The notes under the pieces are model-generated. The model searched no databases. It was given only the letters and a program-made list of their open reading frames with translations, and was not told the origin of the DNA. From Collybia mongolica (taxonomy: Eukaryota; Basidiomycota; Agaricomycetes; Agaricales; Clitocybaceae), in contig JAAXNY010000006.1 of the NCBI GenBank assembly GCA_013420905.1, positions 3,782,001 to 3,846,000 of the forward strand: DNA of 64,000 nucleotides. Reading direction: 5' to 3'. Below are positions 46,622 through 58,600 of the stretch, in pieces (within the stretch, counting starts at the first letter, position 1; each line of letters opens with the position of its first letter). The translations under genes and the position numbers were made by a program.

Positions 46622-46739
46622 ATCTCTTTCGTGGGGTATGAGAAGGAGGTTATTTTGTGTTAGAGATTGCTTAAACCGAGTTGATGAGGGCGGACAGATG
46701 AAGAATCTATACTTATAATTCAACTTTCGCTAAATTGGT

Positions 46740-46790
46740 AGGGTCTGGACGCGTCACCACATCACGTGACGTGACGTTGACGCGCATATG
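46740..46790. promoter_or_regulatory. WSS1 promoter element cluster (ACGCGT, CACGTG, TGACGT)
   Basis: About 120-170 bp upstream of the WSS1 ATG lie ACGCGT (46749-46754), CACGTG (46763-46768) and three TGACG copies in a row (46767-46782), followed by ACGCGC. These look like MCB, E-box and CRE-type sites. One ACGCGT is expected by chance every 4 kb or so; the dense stacking is what makes it notable. Confidence 0.35.
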
Positions 46791-46864
46791 TCGGAAAACC
46801 CACATGCTCATGTTGAAGGTTGTTGTTAACGGGACATCATTGTCACTGATAGTACTGGTTAAAC

Positions 46865-47797
46865 TCAGTCGACTGAGTTAGATTGGAATTCCCATAATGT
46901 CCCAGCGTCGAGATTGTCTCCGAACCAACACCCATCGATGTCCGGCTTTTCCAAATTCCAGTCATCAAGGTACCACAGTATGATATACACCAACTCTAAG
47001 CCGCTGATGTTGCCGATATATCTGCTGACTGGCATATTCTGGCTTTCGTTGATTGGATGAAGACGGTGGTCGGTCAAGACTACCCTTTTCAGTCTTGGGT
47101 TAGAAATTTCCAACAGCGAGATCATTAGTGGGATGTCATTGTCAACTGTTTCATCCCGGTCAGGGTTATCCATTGCGAGGTGGGAGAGATATGGAAGACC
47201 ACCAATGAAGGCTAGAAAATTTTGATCTATAAGAGGATTGTGGAGTGCAAGGCGATTGAGGAATGTCCAATACGGCCAACAAACATTGGTATGCGGAAAA
47301 TTGTCATCCAAATCCAATTCACACTGAACGCTAGTGAATTCTTCGAGTAATGTGCAGGTTTCAAGGGTTGCTCGCAAGGCAGGACGCAGAGCGTATGTAT
47401 CATCCTCTAGGTGTAGTTGCCTGAGTGACCTCGACAACACCAACCGACGGAGATACGGGCATATAGAATGAAGGAGTTCAATCAGGAAAATCGAATAGGG
47501 CGGACTGAGAGCGTCGAGAAAATCATGGAGTGAGATAGATCTGGCATGGCGTCAAAGGTGGAGGGATGCTAGTGGTGATTGTGTTCGATTGAAGAGTGAA
47601 AGCAGATGGGCATCACGGAATATTACCGTTGAGTAAAGATATGGTGTAGTGATGCTATACGTAGTGCGATTGACTGGGCAGAGCTGGAAGAGGACCGATA
47701 AGGTACTGGGTTGGTAGCCATATTGAAGTGACCGCCTGGCTGGTGATGCAAGAAGTTCACCTACGATATGGCCAAAAATTTCCGAAGGAACCTGCAT
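46865..47797 (-). pseudogene. F-box/LRR-like gene broken by one in-frame TGA
   Basis: A single frame of 311 codons runs from the ATG at 47797 (MQVPSEIFGHIVGELLASPA, an F-box-like start) to the stop at 46865, but one TGA lies inside it at 47554-47552, after SPLASLHL. The frame continues at once with RHARSISLHDFLDALSPPYS, CPYLRRLVLSRSLRQLHLED, LEEFTSVQCELDLDDN, and PWTFLNRLALHNP-like leucine-rich text, ending GTLWEFQSNSVD. Both halves fit one F-box/LRR-like protein. I found no intron that removes the TGA; the only plausible one upstream is 48 nt and leaves it in. So it is a young pseudogene, a read-through gene or a base error. Confidence 0.6.
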
Positions 47798-49965
47798 ATA
47801 TATTCAATGTTATTCAACGTTCAACCCCAACTGTCAAAGATGTTGAGTCAGGAAATGTAAGGGAGAAAGTTGTCAAGCTTAAGTCAGTCGTCTCATGTAC
47901 GCTTTTGAAATTTCAGACCTGATCCGCACTGAACTGTCACGGTGAGTGGTTCTCCTCTTGTGACCTGTAACGTAGTTGGCCAATTTCATTCCATTCTATT
48001 CCAGTCCAAATTCTTGACCCTGTATGACTCTATTGCTCTACTAATTACAGTATTGCTCATTATCTATCAAGGCGGAAGTCAAGCTCTGATGTAGTGGTCA
48101 TTCTACTGTGTCAACGTTCAATCTCGAAACCCCATCATCGAATAATGGAAGTCAGAAAAATCTCAAAATAACGAACAACGATCTTGCATTAACGAAGAAA
48201 TTTCACGTTATGAAATTCTTCTCCAAGACATATACCCGCACGGGCTCCACGACTCGGCTCGAATGGCGCTACATCGAATCGTCGTGTTACCCTTTCGAAA
48301 AATACCTACCACGGTGCTTTGTGACATGTTCATGCCTGATGGTGTTAAACTCACCAAAAGATCGCTTTTTGGTAATTTGCACACTGGGACAAGTATGGCA
48401 TAAGGGACCCCTTTCCTGTAAAGCAAATTTGGCCTCCGACACGGGAACTGTTCGGATAACATAGGCCTCCCGTATCTAGCGAGGAGCTACTTTTTTCGAA
48501 GTAGAACATTGCCGATCACTTTGGAAAATCACTCAGCTTCTGACTCTGTTTCTGATGTTGTGGTTCCGTACGCGCATCGCCTCCAATACAAATCCATAGA
48601 GTGCCATTCCATGTGGCCGAAACCATTTCAAACTACCTGCTGGTACGCTTAGTGTCTTAGAATATGACACTCTGTGTATTCCGCGAGTCTAACTCTCCAG
48701 AGGTCGTCACCTTTTTTGACAACGCGCTGAGGCCCAATCAAGACATTGATATTCAGTGTCCCCGCCCCCATACGCTATGCACCGGCAGGCTCGTGAAATG
48801 CAGCATCTAGCTCAGCTCTGGTGATGTGATATCACAAAACTTTGCCTACTATCCGTCCAATGGTAACTCGATAAAATCCAGTCTTTTCATCATCGACATG
48901 GGGAACTGTGCCCACTCCAGTGAATTTATGCCAGGTTCGTCTTGCCAAGCCTGGTCGGCTTCCAGCTCATCTCTAGGGACCGAATACAGGGCTAGGGGCC
49001 TACTTTTATCCCCTTGGTCACACATTCACAATGTCTTCAGTTGCTTTCCGTCTCATTGATGGTTCCGGTGCACAATATTGAGCTATTACTCAAAGACCCG
49101 CCGATGCTTGTCGACCTTGATCTAAGACATGGGCGAACATTTTCGAGCCTGACTCTGGGTACGATATCCAAGGGGACGCGAATATCAGAGTTAGGAACCC
49201 TTCGCTATATTGTGGATGCCTTTATCGGGGTACTCGAAGGCCGGCTCTCACAGAAGAACAGAGCAAAGATCTGTTCAATCATGCTTACGGTGGACGTTGC
49301 TGGTCCAGTCCGGGGCTGGTATGGGTTAGTGCATGATCAAACGTTGGATCGTACAACAAATTTCAGTCTGCCAAATAACAAGATCATCCTTTCTGCTTCC
49401 GACTTAGAGGATTTAAATCCTTAACTCGCGGGTTTAAAATTTCACCTCTAGACCGTAGCGTTCATAGATATACTGTGACTTTGCAAACATGACGATCCCA
49501 GTTTGATTTCTATCGGTAGGGGCTTTCAGATACAGTCAAAAAATGAGATCATTAACTTCTCTCATCTGGTCGGTCATACCAAACCTATATATATGTTACT
49601 TTTTCGCCGCCTGCCTTCCTTTTTGATGGAGGGTATATTTATCCAATTCACTTGGAATGCTTTAGTGCTACTGTAACAAGACTAGGTGTAGTAAATAGCG
49701 TACAGGTACGGACGGGTCCATTTAATCCAATTTAAATTGCTGATAATGCAAAGAGTGTGAAAAGTGTGAAGAGAGAGTGGTGACAACATGCAGAATCCAA
49801 GACAAACACGTATGTGGTCTACGGGGTATGTGAGATGAAAACGAAAGTGGGGGCAATAAAGTTATTATATGGATGCAGTGAAAGAGAACAACAAGAAAAA
49901 CGAGGGACGTTGGAGGATATGCATAAAACTGATACAATGCGTTGGATGAATGCTGTGGGTTGTGA
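47798..49965. other. Gene-poor 2.2 kb region with decayed F-box-like sequence
   Basis: Only short frames are seen. The best, 49014-49424 (+), is listed separately. Others (for example 48108-48464 on + and 48208-48462 on -) overlap antisense to each other and have no motif. Confidence 0.45.
49014..49424 (+). pseudogene. Probable C-terminal remnant of an F-box/LRR-like gene
   Basis: An open stretch of about 115 codons reads VHNIELLLKDPPMLVDLDLR and then LGTISKGTRISELGTLRYIV and VLEGRLSQKNRAKICSIMLT, ending LSASDLEDLNP. This resembles the LRR-like C-terminus of Agaricomycete F-box proteins. No F-box start is found upstream in any frame, so it is most likely a truncated copy. It sits close to the broken F-box gene on the other strand. 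Confidence 0.3.
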
Positions 49966-52900
49966 TCATGCTGTGGGAGGGCTGGGGGCGGGAGAGCGAG
50001 GGAACGGTAAAGATGCTAGGCTATAATCGTCTGTCTTGACTGCCTCGTATATGCGAATTGTTCGTACATGTGTAAGTTCCTCGCACATGTAAGGGCCATG
50101 TGAAGAGTCCGAAATCTTTCTGGGCGCTGTCGGATCAGGATTGGAACTAGAGACTGTTCGGGGGGTCGAAGATTTGGCAGATCTGGGCGGAAGTTCCTCG
50201 AATGATTTAGTAGGGGCGAGATCCCACTCTGGAGCTTCAGAAGGCCAATGAAATCGTCGACGGCGGAAGCTTTAAGGTGTAAAAAGGGCAAATTAGTTGT
50301 CATACGAGCGGGAGGCATAGAAACTCACCATTCATAATCCCAGATAGCCTGATCAAACTCATTGTCTTTCGCGAGGCGTTCCCCTTGCCCATCTACGTGG
50401 GATTTGATGAACTCTGCCAAGGCGGGTTTGCAGCCCAATAACGTATGGATATGTTTACAAGTGTGCATTTCGAGCTCGACTGGAGAGAGTGGAATATACA
50501 TATTTGGCCAGAGGATTAAACCTGGTGATTGGATAGTGTTTGAGGACTTGGTTGAAAAAGAGGATGACAAAGATTGTGGTCGACGTGTAGATCCTGCCGC
50601 CGCCACCGCGAGTTCTGAATAAGAGATACCGAGGCGCCCGGCAGCCTTCGCACTCAACCTGTTCTCATTAACAGGGGAGGTTTCTGTCACGCCCGCAACA
50701 ATTGGTCCTGTTATAGTATCCGCTGAAAGTTCAGTCGGGGAGGGGGTCTTGGGGGGTTCATCGCCGGACGCGCTGTCAGAACCCGTGATACTAAGATCAT
50801 CGACGCTGGCCGAACTTAGTCGACGACTTGGGCGTTGACGGAATTCTTCCTTGATTCCCAAGCGGCTGGCAGCTTTGGCGCTAATTTTGTCAGGTATGAG
50901 AGAAGAAGCGTTCTGTGACGTCTCTTCAGTGATACCAAGACGGCCAGCAGCCTTCGCACTGATACCCATAGGAATATGAGTAGAAGGTGTGAGGCTTTCG
51001 TCACTCAAGCGGGGGCTACCAAGAATGGGTCCTTCCATCTTCTTCATCTTCTTCGACATCTTGTGGCGTTTCCTCTCGTCCCTAACCTTCTCCACTGAGA
51101 ACCAGGGCTTCACCTCACTTAGCATCTGCCCAACAACAGAGTCACCGATGACCTTCTCATCTTTTTCGTTGCCCGTTCCCGCACTGCCATTGCTTCCGTT
51201 TGCTCCTCCTATGATGGCGTCTCTGGGAGCAAGCTTAAGATGACAACTTTTGATTTTTCGGCCGTTCCCAAACACACGCTTCATCGCGCGAACGACAAAA
51301 TCTGAAGGCCGGGTGTGGATGCCAAATCTCTTATTCAGCATGCTTTCAAACACTGTTTCCATGTCTCGAGCTGCGGCGGCCTCAATACTCCATGGAGATA
51401 GGCGAGCTGTCGAAGATGTATCATCAATCGTGATGGCAATTGTAGAAGTTGGAGTCTCAGGATCATCAAGTGATAGGGGTGCGGGCGGGTCGGGGAGGGG
51501 AGGGCGGGGTTCTTCAGCGTTTTTGATGGGCGCTGGCTTCATTTCATGCGACGACGCTGATGTATCTCCGTCGCTGACAAGAGTTCTCATTGAGTCACAA
51601 TCCTCCATGCTATCGCCTTCAACAGTTCCTTCATCATCGAAATCATCATCATCCAAGTCAAAAGCCGACGATTCGTTGTCGAGCCTTACAGGGGCTCCTA
51701 GAGATGAAGTGGAAGCATATGTAGGGAAGTTGGTTGGAGTCGGTCCATACGGGAAGTATATCTGATCGTCAACCAATTCGAGTCGCCCGTCAATCGTGAG
51801 GACGCGTCGAACTTCTGAAAGGACAAATTCCCACTTCTTATAGGGAATACAGAGTGTAAGATTTGCCATTCTGACAAAGTCGAACGATTTGTCGGCAAAT
51901 GGCAACGGATTGAGGCTACGAACAATGATTAATGTCGGACGGCATTTGAAAAAAAAAGGAAGGGCGTACAAATTTCCTCTGACAAACTGGATATTATCCC
52001 GCCCACGAACCCCAGGTATTAAAGTATCCACCAGGTCAAACCCTGTATGCAGTGAGTCCTTCCATATGGATGATACATCTAAAAGCCAGTGACCCGAGCC
52101 GCAGCCGAGATCGAGGATGTATAAAGGTGTTTTTCTGCCATAATTGTGGAACGAGGGAGCTTCGTTGGAATTTAATCGTCGTAGTAGGTCATTTGTGTAT
52201 CGTTCACTAACGAGGTCTGAGAACATAAACAAGATATTACCAGCGATGATGTACGCACTTTTCTAGAAGAATAGGATCATAGGCCTGCATATAAGGAGCC
52301 TCAAGTGGGTACGGGTGAACCTTTCTGTTCTCTCGCTTTAGCCAAGTATTCTTGCGAACAAAGTTGTTGTCCGGTTTACGAGACGGCCTCTGGATTTCAT
52401 CATGCCCTTTATTTGGCTGTTCGTCTACAGGAAATGCTGTGATTGAAGCCAGAGTCCCAAGAGGGGACGAACCGAGAGATCCTGAAGCAGATATGCTTTG
52501 AGTAATAGGAGTAGTGGTGATAATGTTGCTCTCCGAGGCAGCAGAGAGAAGGGATGCCAAGGACCGTTTCTTTTTAAGTCCCCTTGGCTTGGGAAGAGTA
52601 AACTTTCCGTGTGAAGAGAGAGGCCGATCGGTACCAGAGGTCATAGGGGAGTTAACAGATTGGGGTGGTGGGATAGGACGAACGATCATATTGTCTAAGG
52701 TCTTGATAGAGTCAGACAGGTTTCGTGATCGTCCCTGCTCCTTCTTAACCTCCTTTACCTCCTTCTTCCGTTCCTTGAAACTAAATCCCATGCTTCCAAA
52801 CGATGACGATGGTCGAATTATTGAACGTCGGGGAGGACGAAGGTGAGTGTGGCCTTCGCTTAGATCTTCGGGTATGTAAGTCGAGTGTGTTCGGTAATGG

Positions 52901-53019
52901 CCTGTCAATGAAGATCGAGGCCGTCGTAAAGGCGTTAACTTATCAGCGGAGAGGGGTGTCTTGGATGTTGATGAGATGTCCAAGAACGAAACGGGATGAG
53001 AGGTGGATGCCTGTGCCAT
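49966..53019 (-). CDS. SAM-dependent methyltransferase-domain protein with disordered regions
   Basis: Exon 1 starts at the ATG at 53019 (MAQASTSHPVSFLDISSTS); it is disordered and basic (KERKKEVKEVKKEQ; RGLKKKRSLASLLSAASESN) and ends HPYPLEAPYMQAYDPILLE. A 53-nt intron leads to NERYTNDLLRRLN. The methyltransferase core is ILDLGCGSGHWLLDV (motif I), HTGFDLVDTLIPGVR, NIQFVRGNLYALPF, LPFADKSFDFVRMANLTLCI (motif IV) and EVRRVLTIDGRLELVDDQIY. About 300 residues of low complexity follow, with three copies of SAKAA(G/S)RLGI, then an ordered part: YIPLSPVELEMHTCKHIHTL and DNEFDQAIWDYE. The last exon has FRRRRFHWPSEAPEWD and THVRTIRIYEAVK, with the stop at 49966-49968. Substrate unknown; similar layouts are common in mushrooms. 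Confidence 0.85.
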
Positions 53020-53554
53020 TGCGCCAAAGAGTCCTGCCAAGTTTATAAAGACACAGGAATGGCAAAGCGTATGGCAGAACGCTGGCTAGAGATGGCTATT
53101 CGTGGAGGAGATTCTTTATGTACTGGCCAAGTCGTATGGAGCCTTTGTGAGGTAAAGTGGCCGCTGGACAATGGGCGGAAAGGGCAGTTGAGGAGATCCA
53201 GCGTAGCGGAGTCGGGTGGGTGAAAGGGGAAGACGAAAGGTCCAGACAACATGTAATAGGAGTAACGGTGGTTCCACAGCCAACAGCAGGTTGTAAAGGT
53301 GTTACACTCTGATTAATCCTTTTCGATATCCATTTGGACGTTACTTTGGGTACTTTGCAGTCGGATGATTGGTCCGCCCATCATCGATCACTCCGCTAAA
53401 CTGCATTTTGATCATTAGTAATTACCAACTTATCGCGTACGCCGTGGGACTCTTCAAATCTGTCACCGACTCTGATGGATTTGACACATCTCATGTCGTC
53501 CTACTTTCAAATATGTACAGCAACGAGTATCCAGAAGTTTTAATTTAACTACTC
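53020..53554. other. Intergenic region upstream of the methyltransferase gene
   Basis: 535 bp between two genes on the - strand. A TATAAA on the - strand at about 53042-53047 lies some 25 bp upstream of the ATG. No other feature supported. Confidence 0.4.
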
Positions 53555-54095
53555 CTAATCGTCGTCTTTGCGTGGAGGGGGTCCGCAAGGTTGGAGCATC
53601 CTCTGGATCAGGCCTTCAGCAGCGAGGTCACACCTGAAAGACAGATCACGGACCTCGGTCATCTCAAACTTTACTCGTCCAATTGATTCGCCATCTGCAA
53701 TAGCAAGGAATGACGTGAGGGTCGGGTGACCCACGATAGATGCCAATGTGTCCCGGTGTTGATGCGTCAACCAGTCACTTATCCGGTATTAGCGTCCAGC
53801 GGATACACTGCGAAAAATGTGCGACATACTATTTCGTTAGGTCGGCATGGCCTTGAGTATCGTAGTTAGATCTCTGAACGCGTGAGAAGAGTGGAAAAAG
53901 ACATACCTGTGCCAGTATATCGAGCATGAACTAGAATAGACGCCGTTTCAAAGGTTTACTCAGGGTAACATAGAGTAGGGGAACTCACGATGCTCCAATT
54001 GCGTATTAGCCGTGTATCTCAACTCAGATGACTGTTCAGTAGCATAACTAGTGAGCTCAAGAGACTAATGGATAAAAACTCGAATGACTGACCAT
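53555..54095 (-). CDS. SF3B5: SF3B5 (SF3b10/Ysf3), subunit of the U2 snRNP SF3b complex
   Basis: Six tiny exons: 54095-54093, 54031-53989, 53930-53907, 53851-53830, 53777-53654 and 53602-53555; 264 nt, 87 aa, against 86 in human. The protein reads RYTANTQLEHLHARYTGTGH, ADLTKYDWLTHQHRDTLASI, GHPTLTSFLAIADGESIGRV and RMLQPCGPPPRKDDD, which matches SF3b10 along its length. The first coding exon is only the ATG itself. The last intron (53653-53603) is 51 nt with no stop in frame, so a frame reading through it looks coding but is not. SF3b10 lies between SF3B1 and SF3B3 in the complex that binds the branch site. Confidence 0.88.
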
Positions 54096-54226
54096 AACAA
54101 GGAGAATGTTGTCATTTATTTGCCCCCAAAGCACAAATTATTTCGCGTGATGAGTTTTCTGTCAGAAAAAAAAAAGCCCGGTGGTGGAAGCGTAGATATC
54201 AACGTACGCGTTCAGCGTTCAACATC

Positions 54227-55444
54227 ATGACAAGCCAAACTCAAAAGGCAAAGGCAAAACTTGCCACACTATCTGCGTCTTTTGATGACCTCGAAGCTCA
54301 ACTCGCACCACTCTTCTCTCAAACCCTCCCAGAAGCGATCGTAGGGCTCGAACCCATTCAACAAGCCAAACTCCAGACCGTCATCCCTTATCTGGTATAT
54401 GATCTGGTATTCAGTATGTTAAAATTTTTCTTATTAAATGCTCAAAGGCTGATTTATGTTAGTCTACTTGAAGTCGAGAGGCATCGACCCCAAAACACAC
54501 CCCGTAGTCCCTGAATTAGTGTGCTTTCCTTTCTATTATGTATACTTGATCAACTAATCTATACCTTAGGACCGGGTACGCCAATATTTTGAAAAGATCT
54601 CGATCGCTGAAAAGGGATCCCCCGCTAGTACGCACGTCTTTCTTTGAATGCCTGAGACCTCACAGATGTACTCTAATCCCTCAAGAGCGAGCAGAAATAG
54701 ACAAGGCAGCGGCCGGGCGCTTCATCAAACATGCGATTACCCAGGCCACGTACGGGAAAACTCCTTCGGATACACTTGAATCGACCCCGGCTCTGCCACC
54801 AACCTCGTCGTTTGTAGAACTCAAAGTAACCAGCAAGATGCTAGAGAGGCAACAATACGAGAAAGACCTACTAGAACGGGATGCAGAAGAAAGTGAAGAG
54901 GATGTTCTAGAAGGATTCGAAGACGGAGACATGAGTATGGACGCCGATGCCGCGGTTTCTTCGTCCGCAAGCAAAGGGAAAGGAAAAAGCAAAGAGGTTC
55001 CGCCAGATGTCGAGGTATTAGCATCAAAGCCGAATAAGCGAAGACGGTCTACCATCGACCCCTTTGCAGGTATGTATGCCGATGAACCATTTCATATGTC
55101 TGGGAGCAGGTTATCAATGCATTCTAGGATACGGAGATGAAGTTTTCCCGGGCTCCACGAACGATGAGCCCGTACCTAGAAGTTCGGGCAACCCTGTCGA
55201 AACAACATTGCCTTCAACAACTGAGACACCTGCTCCCAGCGTATTCACTACAAAATCCAAATCACGACGAGGCAAGAAGAGAGGCCTAGAAGACGCGGAT
55301 TCTGGGTCTCCCCCAGACCTACCTGGGCTGGACGCTACATCAAACCAGGCCGATTGCCACCAAGACTCGCCCGGGCCAGAACAAACGAGAAAAGCTAGGA
55401 AAACGAGAAGGAAGGCTCGAAAATCCTTGACGACCCCAACCTAA
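54227..55444 (+). CDS. LRP1/C1D-like nuclear exosome cofactor (Sas10/C1D family)
   Basis: Exons join over short introns. Exon 1 reads KLATLSASFDDLEAQLAPLF and KLQTVIPYLVYDLVF; the next gives IYLKSRGIDPKTHPVVPEL, then DRVRQYFEKISIAEKG, the Sas10/C1D signature. A later exon, from the AG at about 54690, reads KRAEIDKAAAGRFIKHAITQ, joined as GSPAKRAEIDK. The C-terminal half is disordered and acidic, then basic (KPNKRRRSTIDPFAG, joined to YGDEVFPG; SKSRRGKKRGLEDADSG; RKARKTRRKARKSLTTPT). C1D/Lrp1 binds Rrp6 and RNA and supports rRNA and snoRNA 3' trimming by the nuclear exosome; human C1D is also a DNA-binding repair factor. Start codons of this gene and SF3B5 are 131 bp apart and divergent. Confidence 0.85.
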
Positions 55445-55636
55445 CTCAGTTCTGGTAACGATATATTTCTCTGGGGTTTGAAATATATTTACATGGAGAT
55501 ATACACATAAACTGTATGGCTTGTACAAAATACATTACAGAAGAGGTGAGTTATAGTCGTACATCTTGTCCAGTCCGGAGCCTATGAAAGTGGGGAAGAG
55601 TGATAATATACAGCTTACATTCAAAGATCCCATGTA

Positions 55637-58600
55637 TTACATTACGGTGCACCCTTCGCTGTTCGGATCGAGTGGTGAAATCGTCCCAGAACGAGGGGAC
55701 CTTCGACCACCCGGAGACCACCATCTGGTTGCCCTGTCATCTAAATCAAACGAGCTACCCGACTCGTTTGCTACCCGCCTCGAATTCGCCTTCCGTCGCT
55801 TCTCTCTGGCAGATTTCACAGCATCCACAGTCTGCCACGAATAAAAGGATTTCATCACTACCCGCCTTTCATCACACTCATCCTGTCCAACTTTCAAATC
55901 ATCAGCGTTCTTGTCCCTGGCATCGAGATACATAAGCTTTCTGGCCTGGTGGGTGCGCCAGCCTTTCCTGGGTCGGGTGGACACCGAAAGCTCCCGCACG
56001 AAAGGTTCGGATATTCCTCGACAGTCGATTGCAACAATCTTCGCGTCAATCATCTCCCGCTCCCTGCTGATACGAACAAACTCCCTGATGACGCGGCTCC
56101 CTATGTGGGTATTGTCCGCCTCAAGCCATTTCAGCTGGGTACAGTTGTGGATCAAATCAAACATCGCATCGTCACTGATGTGTGTAGCATACGAGATGTT
56201 AAGCTGCTCTAGCACATGCCCAGGTTCCAGTGTCGACCACTCTGAAAGTTTCGATGGTAGCTCCACGTTTATTCTTGGTGTGATAGTAGCGATGACGGAG
56301 TCGCCAATGGCAGAGGCGTCTTCCAAGTCTAGCCGCCGGATTAATGGAGTGGTATTTAAGAGCCTAATGAGACCATCATCTTTGAGGGCTGAACCAATCC
56401 CGGCTAATTCAAGATATTCGAGTTGAGGTACGGAATACGCCAAATTGGAACACGCGTCGTCGGTTAAAAGGATACAAGACGACAGCGATAGATGACGGAG
56501 GCGCGTAACACGTCTTCTACACTTGGTTGAATCGTTAGATTCGCGGCCGACATCACGCGGCGATACTAAGATCGTAGCAACCCCTAGGTTCTCCCAATCA
56601 TTGCTCTCGCATGCTACAAAAGCGTCCACAGCAGAGTTGTGTAGTTGTCGCATATAACTCAAATCTAGGACCTCAAGGTAAGGGGCAGCCTTTCCTAGAG
56701 CGGACATTGTTGCGTCATCAATATTCTTCAAACCACCGAGTCGTAGTTCTATGAGCTGAAGGTGTTCGCCTCGATCGGTAGCTGAAGATGACATGCGCAG
56801 AACCCCCTTTGCATCTATGTTGGGGCATCTGCTCACATCCAAGTAAGCCAGCTGTGGGCAATAGGCCGAGATTATATCACAGGTGGTATTCGTGGCTGCT
56901 CGGAGGCCCTTTATACACAGACTGCGAAGAGACGGGGATCGTACAAGCACGTAATGCAGTGAAAGGGAATTCAGTCCGGGGCAACCTTGAAGATTAATGG
57001 CCGTAAGTTGGGTATTAGTCAGGGTAGAGCCAAAAGGACTGGGGGGTAGACATAAGTTGTCTATCATGTCTAGGAAAACTGTGGGAGTGAGCTGGACGTG
57101 CCCCGCAACGTCCAGGCGTGTCGTGAAAGATCCCCCAGTCGAAGTAAGGCGCATGAGTAAAGATTCTGGAAAGCTGGGGAAAGCGTGAAGGTCGAGGTCA
57201 CGCCAAAGTTGGCCATCAAACACAAGTTTTTGCCAGGCTTTGGATACCTTGATAGATAGAAAGGTTGGCCATTGGCGATAAAGTGAATAGCTGTTTATAC
57301 TCACTCGACTCAATCGGAAGAGTTCCCGAACACCCTTATCCCTCCCGATCCACTTTCCTTTTGTAGAAGACGCTTTAGCCATCGTCCACCGGCCCTCGCC
57401 AGCTGAACGGACAAAATCGATTTCATGTAAATCAATTAAAGAGGTTAGAATTTGTAAGCGAAGTTCTTTGGGAAGAACCTCGTCGAAATAATTCCGTATG
57501 AGCAATGGGATCGGCGTGAAAATGTCCTTTGAGGTCACAGGAACATAATCCAATGCAGAAAAAGGGAAGGGTGAGGAGTGAGAACGCCCCTTCCGTTTAA
57601 GCTTAAGTGGGTTGGCTTTGTAGTAAAACATATCCGGATGCTGTAAAGCTATATCCTGAATATTGTGATCCGATAATTGAAGTGCACTTGAATCTAAATC
57701 ATTGACCTTGAATGAAGTGTGGCAAGTCAATACGTCGGATACGACACCCCCAGCACGCGCTAACTCCGGCTCATCTAGCCCCTTTGTAGCGGCCTCAGCA
57801 TCCTTTTTGAATAGAAGAATCTTTGTGAGGTTGCCGGATGCGCGGTTTGAACCAAGTTTCAATTTGATCCGCGACATGGAACGTGCTGCGAGTGAGCGAG
57901 TCGAATGAGCTGATAGACTTGAAAGCGAGCGCCGACGAGACGGCATGCGCTCCAGTAACGGCATCGACGAGGCGGAAAGGTCGGAGTGTGGGACCCGTGG
58001 GATTGAGGTGGTTCCTGAATCATGTACTTCAATGACGTTACTGGAGCTGCAAGTTGTGGAAAGGCCAAAGGCTGAATCGTATGAGGAAGGACCAGGGGCT
58101 GGAGTCATCACAGTAGACCACGCAGCACTATGCTCGTATTCGTGATCTGTCGGGGAAAAGGTAAAGGGTGGTAACGTCGGAGGTAATTCTTTTCCCTTCC
58201 CCTTGTATGAATGGAAGACAGTCTCTGGATGTGTGAGGTCATCGCCGTATACCTGTTGGGGCTGTGAGATGACCTGTTTACGGGCGTAATCATGGTAGAC
58301 AGAAGAAATCTTGGGAGATGATGAGGTCAGAGGGTAAGAATGATTAGGCTGATGAGAATTTCGGCTGGTGGAAGGCACCATATGGTCGGGTGGGGACATG
58401 TCGAAGAAGTCATGAGCGACAGCCACGGGAATGCTGATGGGCAATGATTTCGTCACCCCTTTACCCTTTCCATCTACGATGTGTAGGCCGTCATCTCCCC
58501 TACTCAGCTCTTCAGATGTGGATGTACCATGAGAGGGCATAGCTCTGGAAGAATCTTTGAATGGTTTCGTGCTCAAAGCAATCGTAGAGAAAGTCGGCAT

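Noticed and set aside
48108..48464. 118-codon + frame
   Set aside because: Overlaps an antisense frame of similar quality and shows no motif; probably chance or decayed sequence.
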